A stretch of DNA of 64,000 nt from Rahnella aquatilis CIP 78.65 = ATCC 33071 (GTDB taxonomy: Bacteria; Pseudomonadota; Gammaproteobacteria; Enterobacterales; Enterobacteriaceae), in assembly GCF_000241955.1 (NCBI RefSeq), contig NC_016818.1, positions 1,054,001-1,118,000 of the forward strand. Direction: 5' to 3'. The position numbers and the translations under genes are program-made. Below, piece by piece: positions 1 to 9,413 of the stretch; the first letter of the stretch is position 1, and every line of letters begins with the position of its first letter. The notes beneath the pieces are model-generated. The model saw nothing but the letters and a program-made list of their open reading frames with translations. It was not told where the DNA came from and did not search any database.

Positions 1-500
1 ATGCCGATGATCCCACCGTTATTGTTGTCATGTTCGCTGTCAGAGGCAGTGGCGTTACCTGTCCACAGCACTTTGCCATTGCGTAAATCCACCAGTTTGG
101 CATTAGCGGTCACACGGGTTTCGCTGGAAACCACCATGTAAGTGCTGCCGTAGCTGGTGATATCAATGTAAAGCGCGGCATCCGCCCCGAAAATTTCACG
201 CAGTTTGGCGGCGCTGACTGCACGGATATCTTCCGCACCGGTTATGCCGTTCTGCTTGAAAGTTTCCTCAACGACGGCCACCGGGAAGACATAGAAGCCG
301 TCTTCAGCCAGCGGTGCGGTGACAGTAGAAAGCATGCTGTGGCTGGCATTCACATCCGGTGAATGGTTCACCGGTGGGAGCACCAGAATCGATCTCGGTT
401 TGCTCTCTTTAAACGCGGTGTAATCGTAGGACGCTTTTTTCGCACAACCCGTCAGCAGTAACGTCAGCACTACCCCGGTCAGCAGGAATAAACGTTTCAT
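1..500 (-). CDS. GNA1162/DUF799-type lipoprotein, 3' end outside window
   Basis: The reading frame opens with a lipoprotein signal peptide ending in the lipobox LLTGC (Cys19), so the product should be lipidated and held at the outer or inner membrane facing the periplasm. The mature part (ILVLPPVNHSPDVNAS, then a fold with GADAALYIDITSYG and VTANAKLVDLRNGKVLW) matches the GNA1162/DUF799 family of putative lipoproteins, which resembles TolB-like or CsgG-like N-terminal folds. Its ATG overlaps the stop of the upstream DUF4810 gene by four bases, so the two are translationally coupled. The gene runs past base 1, so the C-terminus is not seen. The function is unknown in the family; the trio arrangement suggests an envelope complex. 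Confidence 0.85.
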   Translation of the reverse strand, partial: MKRLFLLTGVVLTLLLTGCAKKASYDYTAFKESKPRSILVLPPVNHSPDVNASHSMLSTVTAPLAEDGFYVFPVAVVEETFKQNGITGAEDIRAVSAAKLREIFGADAALYIDITSYGSTYMVVSSETRVTANAKLVDLRNGKVLWTGNATASDSEHDNNNGGIIG

Positions 501-874
501 TTAACTCTCCCTTTATTTTTCAGCAGGAAATCCATGTAGGTTGCTGACTCCGGAAATAAACTTTTCTCAGTATTGAATTCCTGGAATGCCAGATCGGTAT
601 GACCGGTATTGGCATAAAGTAATCCCAGTTGCGCGTGCAGGCCAGGGGGAACGGCTTTACTGGTGGCGCGGGATTTTTCAATCGACTCTTTCAATGACGC
701 GATTTGTTCTTCAGGACCGACTTTGTCTCCCTGATAATATTGGTATACCGTGGTCTGGTAATTGTCCCAATTATAAAGTGATTTATCTGTCTGCTTTGCG
801 CAGCCCGCTAATAATAACGCTAAGGTAATAAGACTACCTTTTATCAGGGCGCTGTGGGTTTTACATACTGTCAT
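497..874 (-). CDS. DUF4810 small lipoprotein
   Basis: A 125-residue product with a type II signal peptide and lipobox LLAGC (Cys25). The mature part is a short helical domain containing a tetratricopeptide-like pair (AQLGLLYANTGHTDLAFQEF), which fits the DUF4810 family. It sits 18 bases after the CsgG-like gene and overlaps the next lipoprotein gene by four bases (ATGA), so all three are read as one operon. DUF4810 proteins are regularly found beside CsgG-like and GNA1162-like lipoproteins; their function is not established. A helper in assembly of an outer-membrane-associated complex is inference only. Confidence 0.85.
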   Translation of the reverse strand: MTVCKTHSALIKGSLITLALLLAGCAKQTDKSLYNWDNYQTTVYQYYQGDKVGPEEQIASLKESIEKSRATSKAVPPGLHAQLGLLYANTGHTDLAFQEFNTEKSLFPESATYMDFLLKNKGRVK

Positions 875-892
875 TTTATAATATCCGTATTA

Positions 893-1564
893 TTAATTAG
901 CCGGACGCCATGCGCCGCTTTCAATTCCATTCACCAGATTATTCACCGCTTCGCGGATCGCTAAATCCAGCACTTTGCCGTTTAAGGTGGAGTCATAACT
1001 GGCCGTGCCGCCGAAACCAATAATTTCGCGATTGGACAGAGAATATTCGCCTGCGCCTTGTGAGGAATACACCACTTCAGACGTCTGTACATTGACGACA
1101 TTCAGGCTGACTTTGGCATACGCGATCTGCTGCTTACCGCGGCCGAGGATGCCCCATAGCTGGTTGTCGCCGACTTCTTTACGGCCAAATTCAGTCACAT
1201 CACCGGTGATGACGTAGTTAGCCCCTTTCAGGGTTTGTGCCTGGCCTTTAATTCCGGCTTCTTCTTTAATTTCCGCCATATTCGTGCGGTCTAATACATT
1301 GAAGCGGCCAGTTTGTTGCAGGTCGGTGACCAGTATGGTTTTAGACTGATTGCCCAGACGATCGACGCCGTCGGAGAAAATGCCACTCATATAGCTGGAG
1401 CGGTTATCGAATTTGCCGACTGAAATTGGACTGCGGGGACCATTATATTGGGTGTTATAAGACGCGACTTTCTGAACTTCTACCGTACGCGATGATTCTG
1501 TTGCGCACCCTGATAATGTGCCTGCCGCAATAATTGCCGACAAAACGAAAACTGATTTCCTCAT
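893..1564 (-). CDS. CsgG/HfaB-family lipoprotein
   Basis: A 223-residue protein with lipobox LSGC (Cys20) and a CsgG-type domain: ISVGKFDNRSSY near the N-terminus, the KTILVTDLQQTGRFNVLDRTNMAEI stretch around residues 95-120, and ANYVITGDVTEFG. CsgG itself forms the nonameric outer-membrane pore that secretes curli; this protein is shorter than E. coli CsgG (277 residues) and no csgA/csgB/csgE genes lie nearby, so curli export is not supported. It is first gene of the three-lipoprotein operon reading leftwards. The likely role is a periplasm-facing oligomeric scaffold or pore; the substrate is unknown. Confidence 0.87.
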   Translation of the reverse strand: MRKSVFVLSAIIAAGTLSGCATESSRTVEVQKVASYNTQYNGPRSPISVGKFDNRSSYMSGIFSDGVDRLGNQSKTILVTDLQQTGRFNVLDRTNMAEIKEEAGIKGQAQTLKGANYVITGDVTEFGRKEVGDNQLWGILGRGKQQIAYAKVSLNVVNVQTSEVVYSSQGAGEYSLSNREIIGFGGTASYDSTLNGKVLDLAIREAVNNLVNGIESGAWRPAN

Positions 1565-1822
1565 GTTACTATTCCTTGTCCATTTAATGTCTTATTAACG
1601 GCTAATAGCTGCCCGTGCCAAATTAAATTCATTTGACTTAATGCCATTGCAATATGATGAAACAGATATTTCACTTAAAGGCGCGAATTATCTCAATAGC
1701 CAGATTTACTATTTTCAGTTCCTAAAAACTGCCGCTGAAAAGGGAAAGTTGGCTAATAATAATCCTAACAGATATTGGTTTTCGATTTCCTTACATTTAT
1801 GGATTTTTCTTATCATTAGCTT

Positions 1823-1845
1823 AAAAAAACAGCGCCCGCAGGCGC
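1823..1845 (-). terminator. Rho-independent terminator after mtnA
   Basis: On the minus strand a GC-rich stem (GGCGC/GCGCC, loop of four) is followed by a run of seven T. It lies 20 bases past the mtnA stop codon. Confidence 0.75.
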
Positions 1846-1864
1846 CATATTATGAAAGTGTGTA

Positions 1865-2893
1865 TTAGCGTAAGGCCTGGCGGAAGACACCATCCCGAAC
1901 CTGACCTGGTGTGACCACGCCAACATCCAGCACCCATCCGCTGATTAATTCTGCCGGTGTGACATCAAACGCCGGGTTGTAAACCTGCGCATTGTCCGGT
2001 GCCCATTGCACGGACCCGAAACTGCCGGAAACGCCGGTAACTTCACCCGCCGCCCGTTGTTCGATGGGGATAGCGGCACCATCCGGGCACTGCGGATCAT
2101 GGGTGGTATGCGGCGCGGCAACGTAGAACGGAATACCGTGATATTTCGCCAGAACCGCCAGGCTGTAAGTGCCAATTTTGTTCGCCACATCACCGTTGGC
2201 GGCAATGCGGTCAGCGCCGACCCAGATAGCATCGACGCGCTTTTGCGCCATCAGGCTGGCGGCCATCGAATCACAAATCAGCTGATAAGGAATGCTTAAT
2301 TCGCCGAGTTCCCAGGCGGTCAGGCGGCCGCCCTGCAACAACGGACGGGTTTCATCCACCCATACCTGCGCAACATTCCCCTGTTCATGTGCACGACGGA
2401 TCACGCCGATGGCCGTCCCGACACCGGCCGTTGCCAGACCGCCGGTATTGCAATGGGTGAGCAGACGACTGCCGGGCATCACCAGCGTCGCGCCGTGGGT
2501 GGCAATGCTGTCACACAATGCGCGGTCTTCGTCCACCAGGCGCAGGGCTTCTTCGGTCAGCGCTTTCACGTAATCAGTGTGTTGCAACGCGGCCTTCATA
2601 CGGTCGAGATTATTCATCAGATTCACTGCCGTCGGACGCGAGGCGCGCAGTGTTTCCAGCGCATGATGCAATGCATCCTGCGCCATTCCCTGTTCAGCCA
2701 GCAGCGCCAGCAAAAGGCTGGCGGACAAACCAATCAGCGGTGCACCGCGTACACGCAGGGTGCGGATGTGATCCACCAGTTCGCTGACATCGCGGCATTC
2801 GCGCCAGTCTGAACGTTGCGGCAGGGCTTGCTGGTCGAGGATCCACAGCTGGTTTTCACGAATACGTAAACTGGTGGTTGTGAGGCTTTGCAT
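1865..2893 (-). CDS. mtnA: S-methyl-5-thioribose-1-phosphate isomerase
   Basis: Isomerises methylthioribose-1-phosphate to methylthioribulose-1-phosphate in the cytoplasmic methionine salvage pathway. The 342-residue length is normal for the family. Diagnostic motifs are RVRGAPLIG near residue 48, [14 protein letters not shown] with the catalytic Cys148, and [19 protein letters not shown] with the catalytic Asp228. It is transcribed divergently from mtnK, which makes its substrate, with a 115-base spacer that contains a MetJ-type operator. The ATG preceding the QSLTTTSLR sequence is the only good start. The remaining salvage genes (mtnBCDE) are not in this window. Confidence 0.96.
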   Translation of the reverse strand: MQSLTTTSLRIRENQLWILDQQALPQRSDWRECRDVSELVDHIRTLRVRGAPLIGLSASLLLALLAEQGMAQDALHHALETLRASRPTAVNLMNNLDRMKAALQHTDYVKALTEEALRLVDEDRALCDSIATHGATLVMPGSRLLTHCNTGGLATAGVGTAIGVIRRAHEQGNVAQVWVDETRPLLQGGRLTAWELGELSIPYQLICDSMAASLMAQKRVDAIWVGADRIAANGDVANKIGTYSLAVLAKYHGIPFYVAAPHTTHDPQCPDGAAIPIEQRAAGEVTGVSGSFGSVQWAPDNAQVYNPAFDVTPAELISGWVLDVGVVTPGQVRDGVFRQALR

Positions 2894-2954
2894 TGTTGGT
2901 TAAATCCTTGTTGCCCGGTTGCATCTGTTCACTTATTCTGCCAACATGCTTCAC

Positions 2955-2978
2955 GGATGTATAGACGTCTAAACGCTT
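2955..2978. promoter_or_regulatory. MetJ operator (three tandem met boxes)
   Basis: The divergent mtnA–mtnK spacer contains a perfect met box AGACGTCT (2963-2970) flanked without gap by two half-matching boxes, GGATGTAT and AAACGCTT, each 5 of 8. MetJ binds two or more adjacent 8-bp boxes with S-adenosylmethionine as co-repressor, so both salvage genes are expected to be shut off when methionine/SAM is plentiful. The family rule is known; its use here is inference from the pattern. Confidence 0.75.
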
Positions 2979-3008
2979 TAAAGGCTAAAAAAGAATCGAG
3001 AGGTCAGG

Positions 3009-4208
3009 ATGTCACGCTACTACACATTTACCGCCAAAGATGCCGTTGAATATGCCCGTCAGTTTGGTGGCGTGGCGGATCCGCAATCTCTGGTCACGGC
3101 CGATGAAATCGGTGACGGAAACCTGAACCTGGTGTTTAAGATCCGCGATACCGCCGGGAAAAGCCGGGTGATTGTGAAACAGGCGCTGCCTTACGTGCGG
3201 TGTGTGGGGGAATCCTGGCCGCTGACCTTAGATCGTGCGCGCATTGAAGCCGAAACCCTGATTATTCACGGCCAGTATTGTCCGCAGCATACGGTTAAGG
3301 TGCTGCATCACGATGCTGAACTGGCGGTGATGGTGCAGGAAGATTTGTCGGATCATCATATCTGGCGCAGTGAACTGGTGCTGGGAAAACATTACCCGCA
3401 GGCGGCAGCTCAACTGGGTGAGTACCTGGCACAGACGCTGTTCCATACCTCCGATTTCTACCAGAATGCCCAGGCTAAAAAAGCCGAAGTTTCGCGTTTC
3501 ACCAATCCTGAATTGTGTCAGATCACCGAAGATCTGTTCTTCACCGATCCGTATGTTGACCATGAGCGCAATAATTTTGAGCCGGTATTGCAGCCGTCGG
3601 TGGAGGCGCTGCGTCAGGACAAACCGCTGCGTCTGGCTGTGGCCGCACTCAAACATCGTTTCCTGAGCAAGGCCGAAGCGCTGTTGCACGGTGATATTCA
3701 CAGCGGATCGATTTTTGTTGCTGAAGGCGAACTGAAAGCCATCGACGCGGAGTTCGGTTATTACGGCCCGATGGGCTTTGATCCCGGTTCCGCTATCGGC
3801 AATCTGTTACTGAACTATTGTGGTCTGCCGGGGCTGGTGGGTGTGCGCGAGGCGGCGGACGGCCGCGAGCAGCGTCTGAAAGATGTGCGTGAACTGTGGC
3901 TGAGTTTCTCAGCGCGTTTCCTGCAGCTGGCGCGGGATAAATCTCAGGATCCGACGCTGGCGGAAACCGGCTATGCCGGACTCTTTTTGCAGGAAGTCTG
4001 GCACGATGCCGTCGGTTACTGCGGCGCGGAGTTGATCCGTCGCACCATCGGTCTGGCACATGTTGCTGATCTCGATACCATTAAAGATGATGCGATGCGC
4101 GCCGACTGCCAGCGCCATGCGCTGAGCCTTGGGCAAAAACTGATCCTCACTGCACAACAAATCGGCGATGTGGAGTCACTTATTGCGCGGATACGTCAGT
4201 TCAGCTAA
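3009..4208 (+). CDS. mtnK: S-methyl-5-thioribose kinase
   Basis: Phosphorylates 5-methylthioribose at C1 using ATP, the entry step of methylthioadenosine recycling in enterobacteria. The 399-residue protein has a choline/aminoglycoside kinase fold: [11 protein letters not shown] (nucleotide loop, residues 35-46), [11 protein letters not shown], the catalytic loop [13 protein letters not shown] around residue 225, and [14 protein letters not shown] as the metal-binding segment. The ribosome site GAGAGG lies just before the ATG. It is divergent from mtnA and shares its MetJ operator. All kinase landmarks are intact. Confidence 0.96.
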   Translation: MSRYYTFTAKDAVEYARQFGGVADPQSLVTADEIGDGNLNLVFKIRDTAGKSRVIVKQALPYVRCVGESWPLTLDRARIEAETLIIHGQYCPQHTVKVLHHDAELAVMVQEDLSDHHIWRSELVLGKHYPQAAAQLGEYLAQTLFHTSDFYQNAQAKKAEVSRFTNPELCQITEDLFFTDPYVDHERNNFEPVLQPSVEALRQDKPLRLAVAALKHRFLSKAEALLHGDIHSGSIFVAEGELKAIDAEFGYYGPMGFDPGSAIGNLLLNYCGLPGLVGVREAADGREQRLKDVRELWLSFSARFLQLARDKSQDPTLAETGYAGLFLQEVWHDAVGYCGAELIRRTIGLAHVADLDTIKDDAMRADCQRHALSLGQKLILTAQQIGDVESLIARIRQFS

Positions 4209-4253
4209 TCCTGTAAGTTTCTTGTATAATGCCCGCCTTCGAGGTGCGTAGGG

Positions 4254-4286
4254 GTAAACCCGGTGGCATTTCCTCGGTTTACTTTT
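4254..4286 (+). terminator. Hairpin between mtnK and yehS
   Basis: Inverted arms GTAAACC and GGTTTAC surround a 15-base loop and are followed by TTTT. It could end mtnK transcription or sit in the 5' leader of yehS: a TATAAT hexamer at 4225-4230 lies upstream of it. The two readings cannot be separated from sequence alone. Confidence 0.4.
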
Positions 4287-4303
4287 AACAGGAATACAGA
4301 ATT

Positions 4304-4774
4304 ATGATGCATAACCATGTCTTACGCAGCGTGCGCTACATGTTGGATTTAAGCGAAGGCCAGCTGATCGAGATCCTTAAAACCACCGGTACGCCTGTCA
4401 GCCCTGACGTGATGTCGCGTTATCTGAAAAAAGAAGACGAAGAAGGTTATATGGAAGTGCCGGACGAAGTGATGGCGAATTTCCTGAATGGCCTGATCAC
4501 CTTTAAACGCGGTAAAGACGATCGCTTCCCGGCACCGGAAGTGGAAAAACGCCTGACCAATAACATCATGCTGAAAAAGCTGCGTGTGGCGTTTGAGCTG
4601 AAAACCGAAGACATGATTTCTGTCCTGACCGCGGCTGATTTCAAAGTGTCCGAAGGCGAGCTGAGCGCATTCTTCCGTAAAGAAGGCCACAAGAATTACC
4701 GTCCGTGTGGCGATCAGGTGATGCGTTATTTCCTGAAAGGACTGACGGCGAAAGTCCGTCCTAAAAAAGGCTAA
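4304..4774 (+). CDS. yehS: DUF1456 protein YehS
   Basis: A 156-residue cytoplasmic protein with two tandem DUF1456 repeats, each starting with a conserved helix pattern: VLRSVRYMLDLSEGQLIEIL (residues 6-25) and MLKKLRVAFELKTEDMISVL (about 89-108). The length matches E. coli YehS (156 residues). No enzymatic residues are recognisable and the biological role is unknown. The start has two adjacent ATG codons after an AACAGGAA ribosome site; either could be used. It is probably transcribed alone, with a TATAAT-like -10 in the preceding spacer and a strong terminator behind. Confidence 0.9.
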   Translation: MMHNHVLRSVRYMLDLSEGQLIEILKTTGTPVSPDVMSRYLKKEDEEGYMEVPDEVMANFLNGLITFKRGKDDRFPAPEVEKRLTNNIMLKKLRVAFELKTEDMISVLTAADFKVSEGELSAFFRKEGHKNYRPCGDQVMRYFLKGLTAKVRPKKG

Positions 4775-4832
4775 GATATAAAATATTCGCCAGCTTAATA
4801 TATCTGATGGTGTGTATTATAAATAATAATAA

Positions 4833-4868
4833 GCGGGGTGCTTTTATGAAAAAAGCGCCCCGTTTTAC
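4833..4868 (+). terminator. Rho-independent terminator after yehS
   Basis: A 12-bp near-perfect stem (CGGGGTGCTTTT with AAAAGCGCCCCG) with a five-base loop is followed by TTTTACGTTT. The A/T-rich arms mean it could also act on the opposite strand. Confidence 0.85.
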
Positions 4869-5070
4869 GTTTATTGGTTTTTCAGTGATGTAATTTCGTT
4901 ATTACAGTTTTACTTCACGTTTCCCCGCTTTTATTTTTGACAGATTATTCCTCAGGAAACTATCTTCTGTTCTCATTATGAAACCTCCGGGCATTATTTT
5001 AATAAAAATGAAATAACACCGTTTATTTTAAAACGGCGAATTTAATTTGTATTGAAAGGACATCTTAATT

Positions 5071-6465
5071 ATGAGAAAGATTAAAACTTTGGCTTTATTA
5101 GTCGGGCTGGCTGTGTCTGCTCCCGCACTGGCAGCGAGTTCATCAGCCAGTCTGGAAGCCCGCATGGCGCAGCTTGAACAACGTCTTCAGCAGGCAGAAG
5201 CGCGCGCGGAAACGGCGGAAAAGCAGATCCAGCAACTGACGAAGCAGGATGTGAAACGTGAGCAGGAAATAGCCAGCGTGAAAGAAGCCACGCCGGTAGA
5301 AGTTAAACAAGATGGAATATCGAAAGACAAGCTGTTAACACTTAATGGCTTCGATAATTTAAAACTCTACGGTGATGTTGAGTTTAATGTTGACGGCGCA
5401 AGCCGCAGCGGACAATTAACCTCCATCAGAACGCAGGATAATAAAAACTTCCGGGACGGAAATAATGAACGCTGGGATGTGAATGGTCGTTTATTAATCG
5501 GACTTGATGGCTATCGCCGTAATGATAATGGTCAGTTCTCGGGTTTTTCTGTGCAGCCAACGGCGGATCTGAACGGTTCGATGAATCTTGATGATGCCGC
5601 TTTCTTCTTCGGCGAAGAAAAAGACTGGATGGCAAAAATCGGTCGCTTTGAAGCCTACGATATGTTCCCGCTTAATCAGGATACTTTCATTGAGTATTCC
5701 GGTAACACCGCCAATGACCTGTATGCCGACGGCTACGGTTATGTTTACATGATGAAAGAAGGGCGCGGACGCAGTGACAGCGGCGGTAATATCCTGCTGA
5801 ACAAAAATCTCGGCAACTGGTATTTCGAGCTGAATACGCTGATGGAAGATGGCACGTCGCTGTATGCCGATCGCAATTATCATGGCAATGAACTTGATAA
5901 TGATAAAAACACCGTATACCTGCGCCCGATTATTGCCTGGAAAGGGGATGCCTTCTCGGTGGCGGCCGCGATGGAAACCAACGTCGTCAACAATGCGTAC
6001 GGCTATAAAGATGGCGACGAATTTGTCGATCAGTCCAAACGTAATGGTTATGGCCTGACGATGACCTGGAACGGCCAGAAAGCTGACCCTGAAAACGGCA
6101 TCGTGGCGAACCTGAGTACTGCGTATATGGATGCGTCGGATGAAAAAGACTTCACCGTCGGTGCCAATGCCTTGTGGAAACGCTTCGAGCTGGGCTATAT
6201 CTATGCGCATAACAAAATCGAAGACTTCAATATTAATGGCGTGCGTGCATCCGATTACGACGATGACTGGTTCGATGAACCGGGTAACTATGACATTCAT
6301 ACCGTTCACGCCAGTTACCTGATCCCGAACGTGATGGACATGGAAAACTTCAACGTGTATCTGGGCGCGTATGTCTCAATGCTGGAAGCAGATAAAACTT
6401 ACAGCGGCGATGATGACAGCGATGAGCGGTATGGGGCTCGCGTCCGCTTCAAATACTTCTTCTGA
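5071..6465 (+). CDS. RafY-type glycoporin (outer-membrane sugar porin)
   Basis: A 464-residue outer-membrane porin. It has a Sec signal peptide (cleavage after ALA, about residue 21-22), then a periplasmic coiled coil (residues 27-70, rich in Ala/Glu/Gln, ending KQDVKREQEI) as in ScrY and RafY, then a beta-barrel domain finishing in Phe (RVRFKYFF), the usual C-terminal signal for BAM insertion. Length equals RafY of the raffinose plasmid system. The acidic, aromatic-rich barrel suggests sugar or oligosaccharide diffusion, but the substrate is not revealed: no sugar catabolic genes adjoin it. It stands alone between two terminators, with an ERIC element directly after its stop codon. Confidence 0.85.
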   Translation: MRKIKTLALLVGLAVSAPALAASSSASLEARMAQLEQRLQQAEARAETAEKQIQQLTKQDVKREQEIASVKEATPVEVKQDGISKDKLLTLNGFDNLKLYGDVEFNVDGASRSGQLTSIRTQDNKNFRDGNNERWDVNGRLLIGLDGYRRNDNGQFSGFSVQPTADLNGSMNLDDAAFFFGEEKDWMAKIGRFEAYDMFPLNQDTFIEYSGNTANDLYADGYGYVYMMKEGRGRSDSGGNILLNKNLGNWYFELNTLMEDGTSLYADRNYHGNELDNDKNTVYLRPIIAWKGDAFSVAAAMETNVVNNAYGYKDGDEFVDQSKRNGYGLTMTWNGQKADPENGIVANLSTAYMDASDEKDFTVGANALWKRFELGYIYAHNKIEDFNINGVRASDYDDDWFDEPGNYDIHTVHASYLIPNVMDMENFNVYLGAYVSMLEADKTYSGDDDSDERYGARVRFKYFF

Positions 6466-6591
6466 TTACCCGTCATATTTCGCGCCACAGATGCGTTGGC
6501 TGCGCGTGTTCGCCCGAATCAGTTACTTGAGTAAGCTCATCGGGACTCACTTGCTTTGCCGCCTTTCTGTGACACGAACTATTTAGGGTAA
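6466..6591. repeat. ERIC element, full length
   Basis: A 126-bp imperfect palindrome, the standard ERIC length, bounded by TTACCC and GGGTAA. The core contains GCGTTGGCTGCGCG and the central inverted repeat CCCGAATCAGTTACTT / GAGTAAGCTCATCGGG, matching the sequences used by ERIC1R and ERIC2 primers. It begins at the base after the porin stop codon, so it is transcribed into the 3' untranslated region of the porin message. Confidence 0.85.
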
Positions 6592-6621
6592 TCCGATGAA
6601 CTGAATCGCTGAATCGGATAC

Positions 6622-6658
6622 AAAAAAAGCCTGAGCGCGTAAACACTCAGGCTTTTTT
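6622..6658. terminator. Bidirectional terminator between porin and fadE
   Basis: Stem GCCTGAG/CTCAGGC with an A-run on the left and a T-run on the right, so it can end both the porin (plus) and fadE (minus) transcripts. Confidence 0.85.
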
Positions 6659-6675
6659 AACGGTTAACGATTTAT

Positions 6676-9144
6676 TCAGGCAGCTTCGGTGTGGCGGGGG
6701 TTCGCCTCATCCTTTTTTACGTTGTCTTTCTCCGCTTCCGGTTTTTGCGCAGCCAGGGCATCCGGCTCAAACTCATCCACGTTAATCGAACGCAGACGAC
6801 TTTCCTCCGCACGGCTGAGAATACGGGCATCATCAGCACTCAGATGACCGGCCTCCAGACCTTTTTGCGCCAGAATATCCAGACGGGTGAACGGCAGTTT
6901 TTTACCCATCGCCTCACACAGACGTTTATGCACCGGCTCTGCCGCCAGAATATCCTGCAAGGCTTCTTCCAGCAGGCCGACCGGGTTGTGCTCGCTTGGC
7001 GTCAGATACTGACCGCGACCGATACGGCTGCGTGTGGCTGAAGGCACCTGAAGGATACGCGCCAGTTCGTGATCCAGACGGTCAGACGGTGCCGAATGTG
7101 AACGGCCCAGCGGGAAAATCACCAGACGCATCACACCGGCTACAAAACGGTTCGGGAAGTTACGCAGCAGATCGTCGATAGCGACTTCGGCCTGATGCAG
7201 ACAATCCTGCACGCCCCAGTGCACCAGCGGTAAATCCGCTTCGTTACAGCCTTCTTCGTCATAACGTTTCAGTGTTGCCGTCGCCAGATACATCTGGCTG
7301 AGGATATCGCCCAGACGGGCAGAAATACGTTCACGGCGTTTCAGGCTGCCGCCCAGCACACCCATCGACACGTCAGCCAGCAGGGCCAGATTGGCGCTCA
7401 GGCGGTTGATATGCTGATAGTAACGCGCCGTTTGGTCGTTTACCGGCGTATCACTGGTGCGGCCATTGGTCAGCCCCAGCCAGAAACTGCGCATTTTGTT
7501 ACTGCCGACATGGCCGATGTGTCCGAACAGTGCACGGTCAAAATCAACCAGATCGTTTTTCTCCGCCGCCGCCATTTCACGCAGAACATAAGGATGGCAG
7601 CGGATCGCACCCTGACCAAAGATGATCATGCTGCGGGTCAGAATGTTGGCACCTTCCACGGTAATCGCAATCGGCGCGCCCTGATAAGAACGTGCGACGA
7701 AGTTGCTGCTGCCGAGCATAATGCCTTTACCGCCGGTGATATCCATCGCATCCATCACGGCGCGCTGGCCACGGTGTGTACAGTGGTATTTCACGATAGC
7801 CGACAGCACCGCCGGTTTTTCACCCAGCATAATGCCGTTAGTGATAAGCGTAGCGGCGGCATCCATCACATAAGCATTACCGGCAATGCGCGCCAGCGGT
7901 TCTTCGATACCTTCCATTTTACCGATTGGCAGTTTGAACTGACGGCGGATATAGGCATAAGCACCGGTCGCCAGCGCCAGAGATTTCAGGCTGCCGGTCG
8001 AGTTAGAAGGCAGCGTGATGCCACGACCCACAGAAAGACATTCCACCAGCATACGCCAGCCCTGACCGGCCATTTTCGGGCCGCCAATAATATAATCGAT
8101 AGGGACAAAGATATCGCTGCCGCGTGTCGGGCCGTTCTGGAATGGCACATTCAGCGGGAAGTGACGGTGACCAATTTCCACACCGGCGGTGTCGGTTGGG
8201 ATCAGTGCACAGGTAATACCCAAATCAGTTTCGCTGCCGAGCAGATGATCGGGGTCTTTCAGTTTAAACGCCAGACCGAGCACGGTGGCGATAGGCGCCA
8301 GCGTGATGTAACGCTTGTTCCAGGTCAGGCGCATGCCGAGCACTTCTTTCCCCTGCCACTGGCCTTTACACACGATACCGAAATCAGGGATGGCTCCGGC
8401 ATCAGAACCCGCTTCCGGGCTGGTCAGGGCGAAGCATGGGATTTCCAGACCTTCGGCCAGACGTGGCAGATAGTGATCTTTCTGCTCTTCGGTGCCGTAA
8501 TGTTGCAGCAATTCGCCTGGCCCGAGGGAGTTCGGCACGCCGACCGTGATTGCCAGAATACCTGACACACCGGCCAGTTTTTGCAGCACCCGCGCCTGAG
8601 CGTAAGCGGAGAATTCCAGACCGCCGTATTCTTTCTTAATGATCATCGCGAAGAAGCGGTGTTCTTTCAGATACGCCCACAGTTCCGGCGGCAAATCTGC
8701 CAGTTCGTGGGTTATCTGAAAGTCATTTGCCATGCGGCAGGCTTCTTCAACCGGCCCGTCAATAAAGCGCTGCTCTTCTTCTGTCAGTTGCTGCTCAGGG
8801 TAATCCTGCAATTTCTTCCAGTCTGGTTTGCCACCAAACAGGTCGCCTTCCCACCAGGTGGTACCCGCTTCAATCGCTTCTTTTTCCGTGCGCGACATGG
8901 CAGGCATCACTTTACGGAAGGTACGAAGCGCCGGGCCGGAGAACAATGAACGACGCAGGGCAGGAATATTGAAGGGCAGAAGAATGATCGCCAGCGGCAA
9001 TAACAGCCACAGGGTCCACAGATTAATGGCACCCATGACCGCCGTAAACGCCAGTAAAATCAGGCTGCTAAGGGCAAGATTGACCTTGTGATAGAACAAC
9101 ACACCAAGGATCACGACAAATGCAACAATGCTAAGAACCATCAT
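6676..9144 (-). CDS. fadE: Acyl-CoA dehydrogenase FadE
   Basis: Catalyses the first, FAD-dependent step of fatty-acid beta-oxidation, acyl-CoA to trans-2-enoyl-CoA. The start was set at the tandem ATG preceded by AGGAG, giving 822 residues (E. coli FadE is 814); a longer frame adds 16 unlikely residues. Two hydrophobic segments near the N-terminus (about residues 3-22 and 25-60) anchor it in the inner membrane. The acyl-CoA dehydrogenase core follows, with [34 protein letters not shown] and the FAD/substrate region [19 protein letters not shown] FadR-like operator overlaps the promoter region 20 bases upstream of the start, consistent with induction by long-chain acyl-CoA. Confidence 0.96.
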   Translation of the reverse strand: MMVLSIVAFVVILGVLFYHKVNLALSSLILLAFTAVMGAINLWTLWLLLPLAIILLPFNIPALRRSLFSGPALRTFRKVMPAMSRTEKEAIEAGTTWWEGDLFGGKPDWKKLQDYPEQQLTEEEQRFIDGPVEEACRMANDFQITHELADLPPELWAYLKEHRFFAMIIKKEYGGLEFSAYAQARVLQKLAGVSGILAITVGVPNSLGPGELLQHYGTEEQKDHYLPRLAEGLEIPCFALTSPEAGSDAGAIPDFGIVCKGQWQGKEVLGMRLTWNKRYITLAPIATVLGLAFKLKDPDHLLGSETDLGITCALIPTDTAGVEIGHRHFPLNVPFQNGPTRGSDIFVPIDYIIGGPKMAGQGWRMLVECLSVGRGITLPSNSTGSLKSLALATGAYAYIRRQFKLPIGKMEGIEEPLARIAGNAYVMDAAATLITNGIMLGEKPAVLSAIVKYHCTHRGQRAVMDAMDITGGKGIMLGSSNFVARSYQGAPIAITVEGANILTRSMIIFGQGAIRCHPYVLREMAAAEKNDLVDFDRALFGHIGHVGSNKMRSFWLGLTNGRTSDTPVNDQTARYYQHINRLSANLALLADVSMGVLGGSLKRRERISARLGDILSQMYLATATLKRYDEEGCNEADLPLVHWGVQDCLHQAEVAIDDLLRNFPNRFVAGVMRLVIFPLGRSHSAPSDRLDHELARILQVPSATRSRIGRGQYLTPSEHNPVGLLEEALQDILAAEPVHKRLCEAMGKKLPFTRLDILAQKGLEAGHLSADDARILSRAEESRLRSINVDEFEPDALAAQKPEAEKDNVKKDEANPRHTEAA

Positions 9145-9163
9145 AGTAAAGCTCCTGAGTAGT

Positions 9164-9180
9164 AGGAGGTCTGACCTGTT
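9164..9180 (-). promoter_or_regulatory. FadR operator upstream of fadE
   Basis: The 17-bp plus-strand word AGGAGGTCTGACCTGTT matches the FadR consensus AGCTGGTCCGAYNTGTT at 14 of 17 positions, including the GGTCNGA core. FadR represses beta-oxidation genes until bound by acyl-CoA; the location just before fadE fits. Confidence 0.7.
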
Positions 9181-9413
9181 GTAGGGATACAATGGTTTTA
9201 GTTCATGCTCATTTCTTTATCAATGTGTTTACATACTAATTACAACACAGCTCACAAACCGGTCGCACGAAGCGTCAAAAACAAAAACTATCGGCATCAT
9301 TACCGCTTCATTGCTTCTCGCTGTTTCGGCTTTCCGTTAAACTGCACAGCGGAACGTTTTATTGCTATCGGCCGTGCTGAAACCGGCTGTAAATGGACAT
9401 AAAAGAGGCTGCT

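Noticed and set aside
1641..1868. 75-codon plus-strand frame between the CsgG-like gene and mtnA
   Set aside because: Overlaps the mtnA terminator, no ribosome site, no family pattern.
5494..6309. 271-codon minus-strand frame in the porin gene
   Set aside because: Mirror of a beta-barrel coding region; runs of Ile/Val/Phe are the complement of Asp/Asn/Lys codons.
7411..8565. 384-codon plus-strand frame inside fadE
   Set aside because: Lies wholly antisense to fadE, has no ribosome site and shows the mirror-frame amino-acid bias.
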